Source: Paracidovorax oryzae ATCC 19882 | GTDB taxonomy: Bacteria; Pseudomonadota; Gammaproteobacteria; Burkholderiales; Burkholderiaceae_C | Length of the DNA: 64,000 nucleotides | Direction: 5' to 3' | Assembly: GCF_000687165.1 (NCBI RefSeq) | Contig: NZ_JMKU01000006.1 | Span: forward strand, 205,949-269,948 | Shown: positions 27,270 through 36,071 of the stretch, piece by piece | Position numbering within the stretch: position 1 is the first letter of the stretch | How the letters are laid out: each line of letters begins with the position of its first letter | Notes under the pieces: model-generated | Database searches by the model: none | What the model saw: only the letters and a program-made list of their open reading frames with translations | What the model was told of the DNA's origin: nothing | Translations under genes and position numbers: made by a program

Positions 27270-27289
27270 AACTATAAGAACTGACAGTT
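27270..27289. promoter_or_regulatory. lux-box-like LuxR binding site 2
   Basis: AACTATAAGAACTGACAGTT matches site 1 at 17 of 20 positions and keeps the CT-N12-AG form, with two mismatched positions between the arms. It lies nearly midway between the divergent pip gene (start 27202, 67 bases away) and the porin gene (start 27356, 66 bases away), so one bound dimer could activate both. Confidence 0.72.
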
Positions 27290-27355
27290 TTTTATGGCAC
27301 CCGCATGGCTTCAAATCCGATGACCTTTGGTTCGAGCCACTTTTGGAGAATCGAC

Positions 27356-28483
27356 GTGAAAAAGTCTTTCATGGTCCTGGCGGTCATTTCGGCATCGGGC
27401 GGCGCCGCGGCGCAGTCCTCGGTCTCGATTTACGGCACTATCGATGCCGGCGCAGGCTATATCAAGTCCACCGGCGCCGGCCATATGACCGGCCTGGTGA
27501 CCGGCGGCAATACTACCAGCCGCCTTGGTTTTCGAGGCACCGAAGACCTGGGGGGCGGATGGACGGCAAGCTTCCGGTTGGAAGGCGCGGTGCAGAACGA
27601 TACCGGCGGCGGCGCCAGTGCGGCCACGGGGTTCGATTTCCAGCGCCGCTCGACCATCAGCCTGAGCGGCCGGTTCGGTGAATTGCGCATGGGCCGCGAC
27701 TTCGCCGCGCACTTCGTCAACCAGTACACCTTCGACGTCACCGGCTCGCGCGGTGTCGGCCAGATGGAAACCCCAGGCGTCTCGACCGCCGGTGCCAACC
27801 AGAATGCTTTCCGCGTCAATAACGCGGTGGCGTATTTCCTGCCAGGCACCCTGGGCGGCTTCTACGGCCATGTGCAATATGCTTTCGGCGAACGCCCGTC
27901 GAGCACCGCGCCGACAGCCAATGCCAGCGGCATCAGCAACAGCGCGGCCAATGCGGCTACCAGCAAGAGCGGCAATTACCTGGGCCTGCGCGGCGGGTTT
28001 GCCGGCGGTCCCCTGAACGTCTCGGTTTCCTACGGCCAGCAGATGGACGCTATCCGTACCGTAGGCACTTCCTTCTATGCTGCCAATTACAGGACCGCCA
28101 ATATCGGTGCAGCCTACGACCTCGGTTTCATCAGGCCTTTGGCATTCTTCCAGCGCGAGCAGATGGCCGGGCGCGGCGCGATTCCAGGTTTCCGTTTCGA
28201 CACCTTCAATATCGGGGCGACCGCGCCGTTCGGCCCGCATACGGTGCGGGTCCAGGCTTCGTACTACGAGGTGAAGAACACCAGCCGCGAGGCCAGCAAG
28301 ATTTCTGCGGGCTATATGTACAACCTGTCGAAACGTACGTTCCTCTATGGCGAGGTCGGCCGCATCAACAACAAGGGCGGCAACACCATGACCTTCGCGG
28401 GCATCGGCGGGCTGTCGTCGCCGGTGCCGACGCCGGGAGGAAGCTCGACCGCGTTCACCGTCGGCCTGACCCACTCCTTCTGA
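27356..28483 (+). CDS. Gram-negative general porin (Neisserial/Burkholderial type)
   Basis: A 375-residue trimeric porin. The GTG start at 27356 is chosen because GGAGAA lies 5 bases upstream and the protein then begins with a regular signal peptide (KKSFMVLAVISASGGAAAQ). The mature part opens SSVSIYGTIDAGAGY and contains SRLGFRGTEDLGGGWTASFRLE and a C-terminal VGLTHSF, all typical of betaproteobacterial porins. The terminal Phe is the barrel-assembly signal. Divergent from pip with a lux-box-like site between them, it may be induced to admit the compound taken up by the ABC importer. Confidence 0.9.
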   Translation: MKKSFMVLAVISASGGAAAQSSVSIYGTIDAGAGYIKSTGAGHMTGLVTGGNTTSRLGFRGTEDLGGGWTASFRLEGAVQNDTGGGASAATGFDFQRRSTISLSGRFGELRMGRDFAAHFVNQYTFDVTGSRGVGQMETPGVSTAGANQNAFRVNNAVAYFLPGTLGGFYGHVQYAFGERPSSTAPTANASGISNSAANAATSKSGNYLGLRGGFAGGPLNVSVSYGQQMDAIRTVGTSFYAANYRTANIGAAYDLGFIRPLAFFQREQMAGRGAIPGFRFDTFNIGATAPFGPHTVRVQASYYEVKNTSREASKISAGYMYNLSKRTFLYGEVGRINNKGGNTMTFAGIGGLSSPVPTPGGSSTAFTVGLTHSF

Positions 28484-28738
28484 GGCGGCAGGCCGGCATG
28501 CGCTGGTCTCGGCGGGGCAGCGATTGAGCTACATCGTGGTGCTGCTCGCGCCGGGCACCAGCGCCCCTTGCGACACGAAGTCGCAGTATGAACTGTATGT
28601 CAGCTGCGGAGAGACCAGGAGCCCTGGCGAATCATGCTGGAGCCTTGGTGCGCCGGTAGCGGCATCGTCGTTCTGCAGGATCTGCTGGTTACCACAGGTC
28701 CTGCCGCCACTGGCCGGATGGGGCCGGTCACCAGCCGA

Positions 28739-29056
28739 TTACATCCGCTGGCACGCAGCGGGCTGTCCCCCTTGCGCCGCCGCATGCCAGCTCTTGCCCT
28801 TGGACTTGTCCTTGCAGTTGTGGGCATCGCGATTGCTGAGCACTTTCCCCTGGCATTTGGCGGCAGAGCAGCACTGCTGGACGGTCGCATTGACGTCGCA
28901 TTCCGCATTGGCCGCCTGTTCCGTGTCTTTGCGCGAGGCCCCATCCTGCTTGCCCGCGACGGCTGCGGGAGCATCGCCGGATGACGGTGCCTGGGCGAAC
29001 ACATTCGCACCGGAAATGGAGACGAGCAACGAGGCGATGAGCAACAGCTTTTTCAT
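28739..29056 (-). CDS. Small exported cysteine-rich protein of unknown function
   Basis: A 105-residue protein with an excellent ribosome binding site (AGGAGG, spaced 7) and a cleavable signal peptide (MKKLLLIASLLVSISGANVFAQ). The mature part is short and hydrophilic with several Cys residues (ECDVNATVQQCCSAAKCQGK, later HNCKDK and ACQ), suggesting disulfides or metal binding in the periplasm. No family is recognised. It stands alone between the porin and the lyase genes; the 255 bases between the porin stop and its own stop hold nothing recognisable. Confidence 0.65.
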   Translation of the reverse strand: MKKLLLIASLLVSISGANVFAQAPSSGDAPAAVAGKQDGASRKDTEQAANAECDVNATVQQCCSAAKCQGKVLSNRDAHNCKDKSKGKSWHAAAQGGQPAACQRM

Positions 29057-29406
29057 GAAAAACTCCTCCTTGAATGCCGGATTGGCATGGGCATGATAGG
29101 GAATGCCAGTGGTTTTCCATGCGTCAGGTAATAACGTGTAATCCCTTTGCGATCCTTGAGCGGATGGCCTGAAGTGGAAGAGGGCGGACGCGCCCGCTGG
29201 ATATTTTTTATATTAAGTCTTATAAATAAAAATTATGCGAAAAATGCCGCGCACGACGACCCATTGGCAGCATTTATCGAATGCGCAGTCCGGTAGAGAA
29301 ACTGCAGGCCTCCACGGGTATTGAGTGCAGTGGCCAATGCCAGAATTCGCCCGCCCCGGTCGAATCGGGCCCCGCGACTTCCACAATCATTCCAACAAGG
29401 GAATCC
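29057..29406. other. Non-coding gap with AT-rich promoter-like segment
   Basis: No gene is seen in these 350 bases. Positions about 29200-29236 are strikingly AT-rich for this genome, including runs such as TATTTTTTATATTAAG and TTATAAATAAAAATTATG. This could be the promoter of the downstream lyase gene or a binding site for an AT-preferring silencer. No clear -35/-10 pair was fixed. Confidence 0.4.
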
Positions 29407-31944
29407 ATGTTTCAAAAAAACCGCACCGCTGCCGTGTCCGTCGTGCTGTGCTCATTCCTGCTCGCGGGGTGTGGCGGAGGGCAGGGCGGCTCCGGTTCGG
29501 CCAGCGCTGAAGCCGCCATTGCCGGAGTTCCCGCCATCACGGAGGGCACGGCGAAGAATGTCCAGGCCAGCCAGGCCGTCCAGGCCCGCGTCTTCGCCCA
29601 CCCCGGTGCGCCGCTCACCCGCTCGGACCTCGAAACGCTCAAGTCATACGTCGATCAGGGCCGGCAACCCTGGAAATCCGCCTTCGACCTCTTGTCGAAA
29701 GACGGCAAGGCCCAGCTGACCTACCGCATGCAAGGCCCGTTCGCCAAGGTGAGCCGCGCCCCGGACGAGAATCTCTGGCCCTGGCGCAACGACATGGTCG
29801 CGATCTGGAACCTGTCGCGGATGTGGTATTTCACCCGCAACGAAGACTATGCGAGGAAGGCCCGCGAGATCCTGCTGGCCTGGGCCACCCAGCACACCGA
29901 GTTCTCGGGCCGCGAGTCGATGCTCGACCTGGGCGACTATGCCTACATGTTCGTGGGGGGTGCAGACATCCTGCGCGGCACCTGGTCGGGATGGAAGGAA
30001 GCCGATACCGCCACGGTGAAGAAATACTTCAAGGATGTCCTGATACCGGCCTCCAACCCCTATGGCGAGAACCAGTTCGGGGCGGCCAACAAGGGCGCGC
30101 TGGCCCTCGTTTCCCTGGGGCTGCTGTCCATCTTCAACGACGACGCGGAAACCCTGGACAAGGTGGTCCAACTGGTCCGCACGCTCGCACATATCGGCCT
30201 GCGCAATTCCAACGACATCGGGATGCTCGGCGACTCGCTCCGTGACCAGGGCCACGCCTACGGGCAGCTGCGGTCGCTGGCCATGCTCGCCGAGGCGCTG
30301 TGGAAGCAGGGCATCGACATCTATTCCGACCTGGATGACCGCCTCCTGGCCGCGGGGGAATATTTCGCACGGGTGAACGAGCTCGTCCCGACGGCGGCGC
30401 TGCCCTTCGGCACCACGGACCGCTACTACGCCTCCGACGTCACGGGCCATGGCTGGCGCGGCGCCAACGGGGGCAACATCGCGCTCGAGCAGATCCATGC
30501 CGCCTACGTGCTGCGCAAGGGACTGCAGGCGCCGTTCATCGCCCGCAGGCGCCTGTGGATGCCGGTGGACGGCAGCAGCTTCATGTTCCTCAAGGACACC
30601 GACACCTCCAGGGCGGCGCCTGCACCGGCGCTTGCCCTGCCTGCCACGGCATCCATCACGTCAGGATTCAGCAACATCGACATCGGTGGCGCCACGCCCC
30701 CGGGCTCGGCCACCTACGCCAGCGGGACATGGACCATCCAGGGGGCGGGCTCCGACATCTGGGCAACGGGTGACAGCGCCCACTTCACCTACAAGGCCAT
30801 CGACGGCGACGGCGCCATCATCGCGAAGGTCGAGTCGGTCCAGAACACCAGCGCTGCCGCCAAGGCGGGCGTGATGATGCGCACCAGCCTCGAGTCCGGC
30901 GCGCCGCGTGCCTGGATGGCGCTCACCAGCCGCAGGCAGGTTGAACAGAACATGGCGAAGCTCGCCGTCTATGGCGGGCTGAACTATGCGAACAAGGCCC
31001 ACGACCTTCCCGAAGGGGCGTCGTCGTACTGGGTGAAGCTCGAGCGCATCGGCAACATGATCACCGGCTATGTCTCGCCCGACGGCACCAACTGGGCTGC
31101 CACTGATGTCGGCCGCATGGATGCGCCGGTACCCGGCACGATCTATGTCGGCCTGGTGGTGTCCTCGAATGCCAACGGCACGCTGAACCGTTCCACCTTC
31201 AGCCACGTCGAGGTCACCGGCGGCGACGGCGGCGCAGCCGCGACCGTCCCAGAGGCTCCCGCCATGCTGCTCGCCTCGCCGGGCGACGGCGCCGTGCCGC
31301 TGCGCTGGCAGGCATCCTTCGGGGCCACACGCTATGCGGTCCAGCGCGCCACCTCCAGCAGCGGCCCCTACCAGGTCATCGCGCCGAGCGTCGCGAGTAC
31401 CCGCTACACGGACACCTCCGTGAGCAATGGCGTGACCTACTACTACACCGTCACCGCAACCAACTCCGCCGGCACGAGCGGCAACTCGTCCCAGGACAGT
31501 GCCACTCCGGTAAATCTTCAGTCCGTGGTGAACATCGCCGTGGGCGGCACCGCATCGGACAGCGCGGGCAATGCGGCCAACGCCGGAAGCGCGTTCGACC
31601 AGAACTCCGCGACGCAGTGGTTCCACCCGGGCACCACCGGCTGGCTGCGGTACGACCTCGGCAGCGCTCGCACCGTGGAGCGCTACACGGTGACCAGCTC
31701 CTTCGACAAGGTGCCCCGCGATCCGAAGGACTGGCAGTTCCAGGGCTCGAACGACGGAGCGGCCTGGACGACGCTGGACGTGCAGGGCGCCCAGCAGTTC
31801 GCCGAACGCTATGAGATCAAGACCTATGCGGTCGCGCAGCCGGCGGCCTATCGGTACTACCGGCTCAACATCACGGCCAACAATGGGGACGCCACCTTCA
31901 CGGATCTTGCGGAGCTGGGGTTGATGGCATCTGGCAAGCAGTGA
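29407..31944 (+). CDS. Alginate-lyase-family multidomain lipoprotein with CBM-like domains
   Basis: An 845-residue protein with a lipoprotein signal (VVLCSFLLAGC). Residues about 60-380 form an alpha-toroid of the alginate-lyase family (NLWPWRNDMVAIWNLSRMWYFTRNEDYARKAREILLAWA, then SNPYGENQFGAANKGAL). A concanavalin-like/DUF1349-type domain (about 400-610), a fibronectin type III domain (SAPAML to ATNSAGTSGNSSQ, about 615-700) and a C-terminal F5/8 type C (CBM32-like) domain follow. It probably depolymerises an acidic polysaccharide at the cell surface. AAGGGA precedes the ATG. The polymer could be its own EPS or a plant or algal uronan. Confidence 0.78.
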   Translation: MFQKNRTAAVSVVLCSFLLAGCGGGQGGSGSASAEAAIAGVPAITEGTAKNVQASQAVQARVFAHPGAPLTRSDLETLKSYVDQGRQPWKSAFDLLSKDGKAQLTYRMQGPFAKVSRAPDENLWPWRNDMVAIWNLSRMWYFTRNEDYARKAREILLAWATQHTEFSGRESMLDLGDYAYMFVGGADILRGTWSGWKEADTATVKKYFKDVLIPASNPYGENQFGAANKGALALVSLGLLSIFNDDAETLDKVVQLVRTLAHIGLRNSNDIGMLGDSLRDQGHAYGQLRSLAMLAEALWKQGIDIYSDLDDRLLAAGEYFARVNELVPTAALPFGTTDRYYASDVTGHGWRGANGGNIALEQIHAAYVLRKGLQAPFIARRRLWMPVDGSSFMFLKDTDTSRAAPAPALALPATASITSGFSNIDIGGATPPGSATYASGTWTIQGAGSDIWATGDSAHFTYKAIDGDGAIIAKVESVQNTSAAAKAGVMMRTSLESGAPRAWMALTSRRQVEQNMAKLAVYGGLNYANKAHDLPEGASSYWVKLERIGNMITGYVSPDGTNWAATDVGRMDAPVPGTIYVGLVVSSNANGTLNRSTFSHVEVTGGDGGAAATVPEAPAMLLASPGDGAVPLRWQASFGATRYAVQRATSSSGPYQVIAPSVASTRYTDTSVSNGVTYYYTVTATNSAGTSGNSSQDSATPVNLQSVVNIAVGGTASDSAGNAANAGSAFDQNSATQWFHPGTTGWLRYDLGSARTVERYTVTSSFDKVPRDPKDWQFQGSNDGAAWTTLDVQGAQQFAERYEIKTYAVAQPAAYRYYRLNITANNGDATFTDLAELGLMASGKQ

Positions 31945-32017
31945 CGGGAAGAGGGCAGAGGGCAGGGGGGCCGGCAACTGCGAAGAACAAGCGCGAGAAC
32001 GCGGCGATGTCCTGCTC

Positions 32018-32042
32018 TTCGCGAAAGCAGGCATGGCTTCGC
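32018..32042 (+). promoter_or_regulatory. PIP box (HrpX/HrpB-type type III regulon promoter element)
   Basis: TTCGC at 32018-32022 and TTCGC at 32038-32042 are separated by exactly 15 bases, matching the plant-inducible-promoter consensus TTCGB-N15-TTCGB used by AraC-type HrpX/HrpB activators in Xanthomonas, Ralstonia and Acidovorax. It is 63 bases upstream of the YopJ-family effector start. A -10 hexamer at the standard distance could not be fixed with confidence. Confidence 0.85.
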
Positions 32043-32105
32043 ATGTGCGACGGCGTCTCGACTGCCTGTGGAGGAGAGTATCGGCTTCCATTCAAGGAGT
32101 CGGAC

Positions 32106-33227
32106 ATGGGGGGCTGCATTTCAGGGCTGGGCGGAAGCTCAGGTAGGCCACGGCACGCTACGGAAGCGGCGGGGTCACAAGCAACCCGGCCTGGTCATGC
32201 AGGGCCGGTCTATGGGGCAGGCACCGCCGGCGGGCACCTCGAAGAACTTGGGGGCCTGAATCCCGGTCGTTCAGCACGGCCCAATGCAGAGACCGGTTCG
32301 CTCGCACCGAGGCGGCCATTGGCGGACGATCTCGACAATATCAAATCCATCCTGGGCGATTTCCGGTCCATGGGCGCCATGCTCGACCACGTCGACATCC
32401 TCCAGTTGGACGCGGCCGTGCTGCCGATCGCTGTCAGGGCTGAAAATGCACGCTCGGCGCGGAAGGCTGCGATGGCGGGCAATCCGCACTTGCCATTGCA
32501 CCATTTTCCCGACCTGCATGCGTTCTGCGACGCCATCCGTCGCGGCGAATTGACCGATGGACGCGCCATATTCCGGCTACGGCCGGACCGAGACCATGTG
32601 GTGGCGGCAGATATCAAAACACTCGGGCCGACGATTTCGATACTTATCCCTGAGCCCGTGGACCATTCTTCAACGAGGGAGCTGTTGCGGACGAGCCTCG
32701 CAGAAATGGCAAGGCACCTGCCGCTCCATGCATCGATCAAGGTGCTCGTTCACGATTCCCAGAAGAACAAGGTCGACTGCCCCATATTCGCGTTGCATGC
32801 GGCTTCCAAGATGATTGGCGAGCGTGGGTTTCTCGACGCGCACCATTGGGACAACGCAAGCGCCCCGGGGTCCCAACGCATCGTCGATGCCCATGCCATC
32901 ATGCCTCCCGGTTTCTTCAAGCATGCCCAGTCGATAAGCGCTGTCAAGCAAGCTTTCGCGGGCAGGCCTGCGGAACTGCACCAGTCGATCGGCAAGCGCA
33001 GTGATGAAAGTCTGCTTCAACGATTGGAAAGGAACCGCGCATACCGAATGGACATCAAGCGGGAGATCAATACCTCCAGCGAAGAAAAGCGGATGACTTA
33101 CCTGGACCGCGCGCGCCAATATGTCGAGGACGCACCGGACCACGAAGTGGATACGCTGACAGCGGCATGCGCCGAAGCCGCCCCGGACTGGTTCCAATCA
33201 TCGCGGGCGGCAGCCGCAGGCGAGTGA
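32106..33227 (+). CDS. YopJ/HopZ/AvrRxv-family type III secreted effector (Ser/Thr/Lys acetyltransferase)
   Basis: A 373-residue effector. The catalytic triad fits His164 (RDHVVAADIK), Glu183 (ILIPEPVD) and Cys225 (QKNKVDCPIFALHAASKM); the His-Glu spacing of 19 equals that of YopJ (109/128). The chosen ATG at 32106 has AAGGAG six bases upstream and starts MGGCISG, a consensus N-myristoylation site with a nearby Cys for palmitoylation, as in plant-membrane-targeted HopZ effectors. A perfect PIP box precedes it. The product would be secreted into plant cells and acetylate host signalling proteins. An upstream frame from 31941 is rejected as a start. Confidence 0.88.
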   Translation: MGGCISGLGGSSGRPRHATEAAGSQATRPGHAGPVYGAGTAGGHLEELGGLNPGRSARPNAETGSLAPRRPLADDLDNIKSILGDFRSMGAMLDHVDILQLDAAVLPIAVRAENARSARKAAMAGNPHLPLHHFPDLHAFCDAIRRGELTDGRAIFRLRPDRDHVVAADIKTLGPTISILIPEPVDHSSTRELLRTSLAEMARHLPLHASIKVLVHDSQKNKVDCPIFALHAASKMIGERGFLDAHHWDNASAPGSQRIVDAHAIMPPGFFKHAQSISAVKQAFAGRPAELHQSIGKRSDESLLQRLERNRAYRMDIKREINTSSEEKRMTYLDRARQYVEDAPDHEVDTLTAACAEAAPDWFQSSRAAAAGE

Positions 33228-33300
33228 ACAGTCTCGGCGACGTCCGGGAGTACCGGAGACGCGCTGGGCGCTGGTGTCCGGGTCGAACCGCCGGTGCCGA

Positions 33301-33448
33301 CCACGCTATCTTACAAGATACGATGTATATTATCTGACGATTACGTCAACTTGCGGCCATATGCGATCTGATGGCCGCAGTTGTCGAATTTTGCAGCATT
33401 GGGATCCCTGGAGCTTCGTTGTTTGGTTAACCAAGCAACGAGGATCAA
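33301..33448. promoter_or_regulatory. Promoter/operator region of parA with three palindromes
   Basis: Three dyads precede parA: TATCTT-AC-AAGATA (33307-33320); TGCGGCCAT (33352-33360) with ATGGCCGCA (33371-33379); and a 24-bp near-perfect palindrome at 33417-33440 centred on TTGGTTAACCAA and lying 8 bases before the ATG. An AT-rich stretch at 33324-33334 may hold the -10. Such sites fit ParA/ParB autoregulation, or centromere-like parS sites at the left end of the element. The exact recombination junction with the chromosome was not identified. Confidence 0.55.
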
Positions 33449-34333
33449 ATGCTCACCATCACCGTCGTGTCCACCAAGGGTGGAGTAGGTAAGACAACTC
33501 TCGCCGCCAACCTCGGCGGCCTTCTCCGCGATATCGGCCTCCGCGTCCTTCTCGTCGATGCGGACATCCAGCCCTCCCTGACGAAGTATTTCCACCTGGC
33601 CGAAGAGGCACCCAAGGGCTTGACCAGCCTGGTGCAAACGGGTGTGCTGACACCGGACTGCATCTCCAAAGTCCAGCTGCCCCCGCCCGGGTACGGCATG
33701 GCTGCCGACAAGATCCCGCAGACCGAGGAGGGGTCATTGCACCTGGTCAAATCGGATACGAGAGATGGACGACTCCAAGATTGGATCGCGCAGCGTCTCG
33801 ACCGGTTGGTGCGTCTGTCAATGCCGCTTCGTCAGGCGGCCGTGGCAAACGCCTATGACGTGGTTCTTATCGACACCCAGGGCGCGGTAGGGCACCTGCA
33901 GGACGCGGCCGTGAACGCTGCTGATCTGCTGCTCGTTCCGACGTCTCCCGACATTGTCTCGGCCCGCGAGTTTCTTGACGGCACGCGCGAACTGCTCGAT
34001 CGCCACGAATCCACCGCAAATCTCGGCTTCAAAGTACCGCAGATGAAGGCTGTGATCAACCGCACCGAGAACACGCGGAACAGCCGGCTGATGGCGGATC
34101 TCATCCGCGAGAACTTCATTGCGATGCGCGGACGCGTGGATGTGCTGCAGACAGTCATTCCATCCGCGGTGGCCTACCGCAACGCGGCTACGGCCCAAGT
34201 GCCGGTGCATTGGGCTGACCCAGCGAAAGCGGCGTTGTACATGCACGAATTGATGTGGGAACTTATTCCCAACGTCGCAGGCTTCCGGGCCTCTACTTTC
34301 AAGACCTCCGCCGACCAAGCCACTGCCGCCTGA
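33449..34333 (+). CDS. parA: ParA-family partition ATPase of the ICE
   Basis: A 294-residue ParA/Soj ATPase. The deviant Walker A is STKGGVGKTTLAANL, followed by LLVDADIQPSLTKYF (Walker A') and YDVVLIDTQGAVG (Walker B). In PFGI-1/ICEclc-type elements this gene lies near one end and helps maintain the excised circular form. It begins just after a 24-bp palindrome, is followed 13 bases later by parB, and marks where the window changes from chromosomal pathogenicity genes to mobile-element genes. Confidence 0.9.
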   Translation: MLTITVVSTKGGVGKTTLAANLGGLLRDIGLRVLLVDADIQPSLTKYFHLAEEAPKGLTSLVQTGVLTPDCISKVQLPPPGYGMAADKIPQTEEGSLHLVKSDTRDGRLQDWIAQRLDRLVRLSMPLRQAAVANAYDVVLIDTQGAVGHLQDAAVNAADLLLVPTSPDIVSAREFLDGTRELLDRHESTANLGFKVPQMKAVINRTENTRNSRLMADLIRENFIAMRGRVDVLQTVIPSAVAYRNAATAQVPVHWADPAKAALYMHELMWELIPNVAGFRASTFKTSADQATAA

Positions 34334-34346
34334 AATGGAGGCAGTA

Positions 34347-36056
34347 ATGCGAACGCCCGAAACGCTCACGGCGGTGGAGCGTGCTGCGCAACTGCGCCAG
34401 CGAGGATCCACCAGCGCCACGGGGGAGTCGACGGGCTCCCCCGCTTCTGCACCAATCCAAGGTGCCAAACCTATGACAGCCCAAGAGAAAATGCGCGAAT
34501 CTGCGCGCGCAGCGCTTAATAAAGGTTCCGCGAATGCGACTGCGAACCTAGATCCATTGGAAGAGGTTGACGGATCGCTGACGATATTGAGCATTAACGA
34601 GATTGATCCTTACAAGTACAACCCCCGGACCAAGCCGAACCCTGCCAGGGCGAATCTCAAGGCCAGCATCAAGGCCGAGGGAATTACGAATGTAATCACG
34701 GTGACGCGCCGCTCCCCGAAAGAGAAGTATTTCCCTTATGGCGGGGGGAACACGCGGATCGAGCTCGCCAAAGAGCTTTACGCTGAAGGCGAGGATCGCT
34801 TCGCAACCCTCGCCGTCGTAACGAAGAAGTGGCCCGGAGAGGCGGCAGTCATTACGGCCCATCTCAGCGAAAACGACAATCGTGGCGACATCTCTTTTTG
34901 GGAGCGTGCACAGGGTGTCGCAGCGTTTAAGCGAGAGTTCGAGCGAGAATCTGGCCGCATTCTGACTGCTGCCGAAATTAATAAGGAACTGAAAGAGCGC
35001 GGTCTCAATTACGGGCTCAAGACCATTCAGAACTTCGCATTTGCCACGGAGCATCTATATCCAGTAGGACCGTGGTTGCAGACGAAGGAAGTCAACGAAA
35101 TAATTCGACCACTGATCGGTGCTATACAGGAGCTTTCGCGCAAGGGAGACGCTGCGGGACAAGTGAAGGCCGCGATCGACGAAATTCTGCTGATGCACGG
35201 CCAGGATCTTGAATCGCTGGAACTTAGCAACAAGGACACCGAGCCAGGTTCTCGAACCGATGTGCGTCTCGACGTGCAAAGTCTTATTACGGACTTGCAG
35301 AGTGTCTCGGCGAAAGTTTTGAAGCTGGATGCGGAACGGATGCCTCAGATTCTGAAGGAGGTTATCGGGAATCCGAAGGCTTCGTTCGCTGATCTGACGA
35401 GCACTCGGAAGGAACCACCAGATAAGTCGTTAGAGGCAGACGGAAAGGGTCGCCAGATGCCGCTTGGACCAATGCTCGGCAGCGTTCCAACCGGAAAGAC
35501 ACCCGCGCCGTCAACGGAGCGCGAGCGAAGCGCTAACGCGCCGGGGAGCCAGACGCAGGAAGAGCGTCTGGCGGTGTTCAGCCAACAACTCACCAACGAT
35601 TTTCTCGCGCTGAACGATGTGGTGCCGATTTCGGATTTCATACGTGTCGAGCCCGCTCTGCCGTTCGGATTCCTTGTGGACTTCCCTCAGGCCAGCGATG
35701 CCATCGCGGGCCAGTCGCTCACCGAGGAGCAGGCGGGAATGCGAGAAGCCATCTGGCCCATCCTGGCTGCTCTTTCGGGCCAATGCAGCCAACCTCTGAT
35801 CGAACGATGCAACCCTGAAAGTGGCTGGGCCGAGGCGGTAGCTCGGGGGCCTGCAGAACTCGAAGCGCGATGCGCTGCGATACGAGCGCCGTTTCGCAAC
35901 GGCCTCATGTACGTCACCTCTTTTCACTTCCTCTTTGCTTTAAGCACGCCTCGTGTGGGCCCAGTGCTGTCGGCCGTCCTAAAAACCATCTTTGAATTTA
36001 GCAAAGATCATCCTGAACTGACCAAAGCGCCATTTAAACACATTTTTGCAAATTGA
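34347..36056 (+). CDS. parB: ParB-family protein, PFGI-1-class ICE type
   Basis: A 569-residue ParB-like protein, about twice the length of chromosomal ParB. The ParB nuclease-like domain spans about residues 75-190 (INEIDPYKYNPRTKPNPARANLKASIKAEGI, then YGGGNTRIELAKEL), followed by a helix-turn-helix segment (TAAEINKELKERGLNYGLKTIQNF) and a long C-terminal region. The ATG at 34347 has GGAGG five bases upstream and is preferred over 34335. ParB of this length next to parA and a DUF2857 gene is a signature of PFGI-1-class elements. Confidence 0.88.
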   Translation: MRTPETLTAVERAAQLRQRGSTSATGESTGSPASAPIQGAKPMTAQEKMRESARAALNKGSANATANLDPLEEVDGSLTILSINEIDPYKYNPRTKPNPARANLKASIKAEGITNVITVTRRSPKEKYFPYGGGNTRIELAKELYAEGEDRFATLAVVTKKWPGEAAVITAHLSENDNRGDISFWERAQGVAAFKREFERESGRILTAAEINKELKERGLNYGLKTIQNFAFATEHLYPVGPWLQTKEVNEIIRPLIGAIQELSRKGDAAGQVKAAIDEILLMHGQDLESLELSNKDTEPGSRTDVRLDVQSLITDLQSVSAKVLKLDAERMPQILKEVIGNPKASFADLTSTRKEPPDKSLEADGKGRQMPLGPMLGSVPTGKTPAPSTERERSANAPGSQTQEERLAVFSQQLTNDFLALNDVVPISDFIRVEPALPFGFLVDFPQASDAIAGQSLTEEQAGMREAIWPILAALSGQCSQPLIERCNPESGWAEAVARGPAELEARCAAIRAPFRNGLMYVTSFHFLFALSTPRVGPVLSAVLKTIFEFSKDHPELTKAPFKHIFAN

Positions 36057-36071
36057 TTTTTCGGTGTTCAT

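Noticed and set aside
28524..29096. 190-codon plus-strand frame
   Set aside because: It is antisense to the small exported protein gene, which has a far better RBS and signal peptide.
31941..32105. N-terminal extension of the YopJ-family effector to 31941
   Set aside because: It would place the PIP box inside the coding region and hide the myristoylation signal; the start at 32106 has AAGGAG.
33270..33310. tRNA 3' end or att site (GGGTCGAACC-like T-loop near parA)
   Set aside because: No acceptor, D or anticodon stems can be drawn around it and the TTCRA order is broken; it may be a degenerate att core but cannot be supported.
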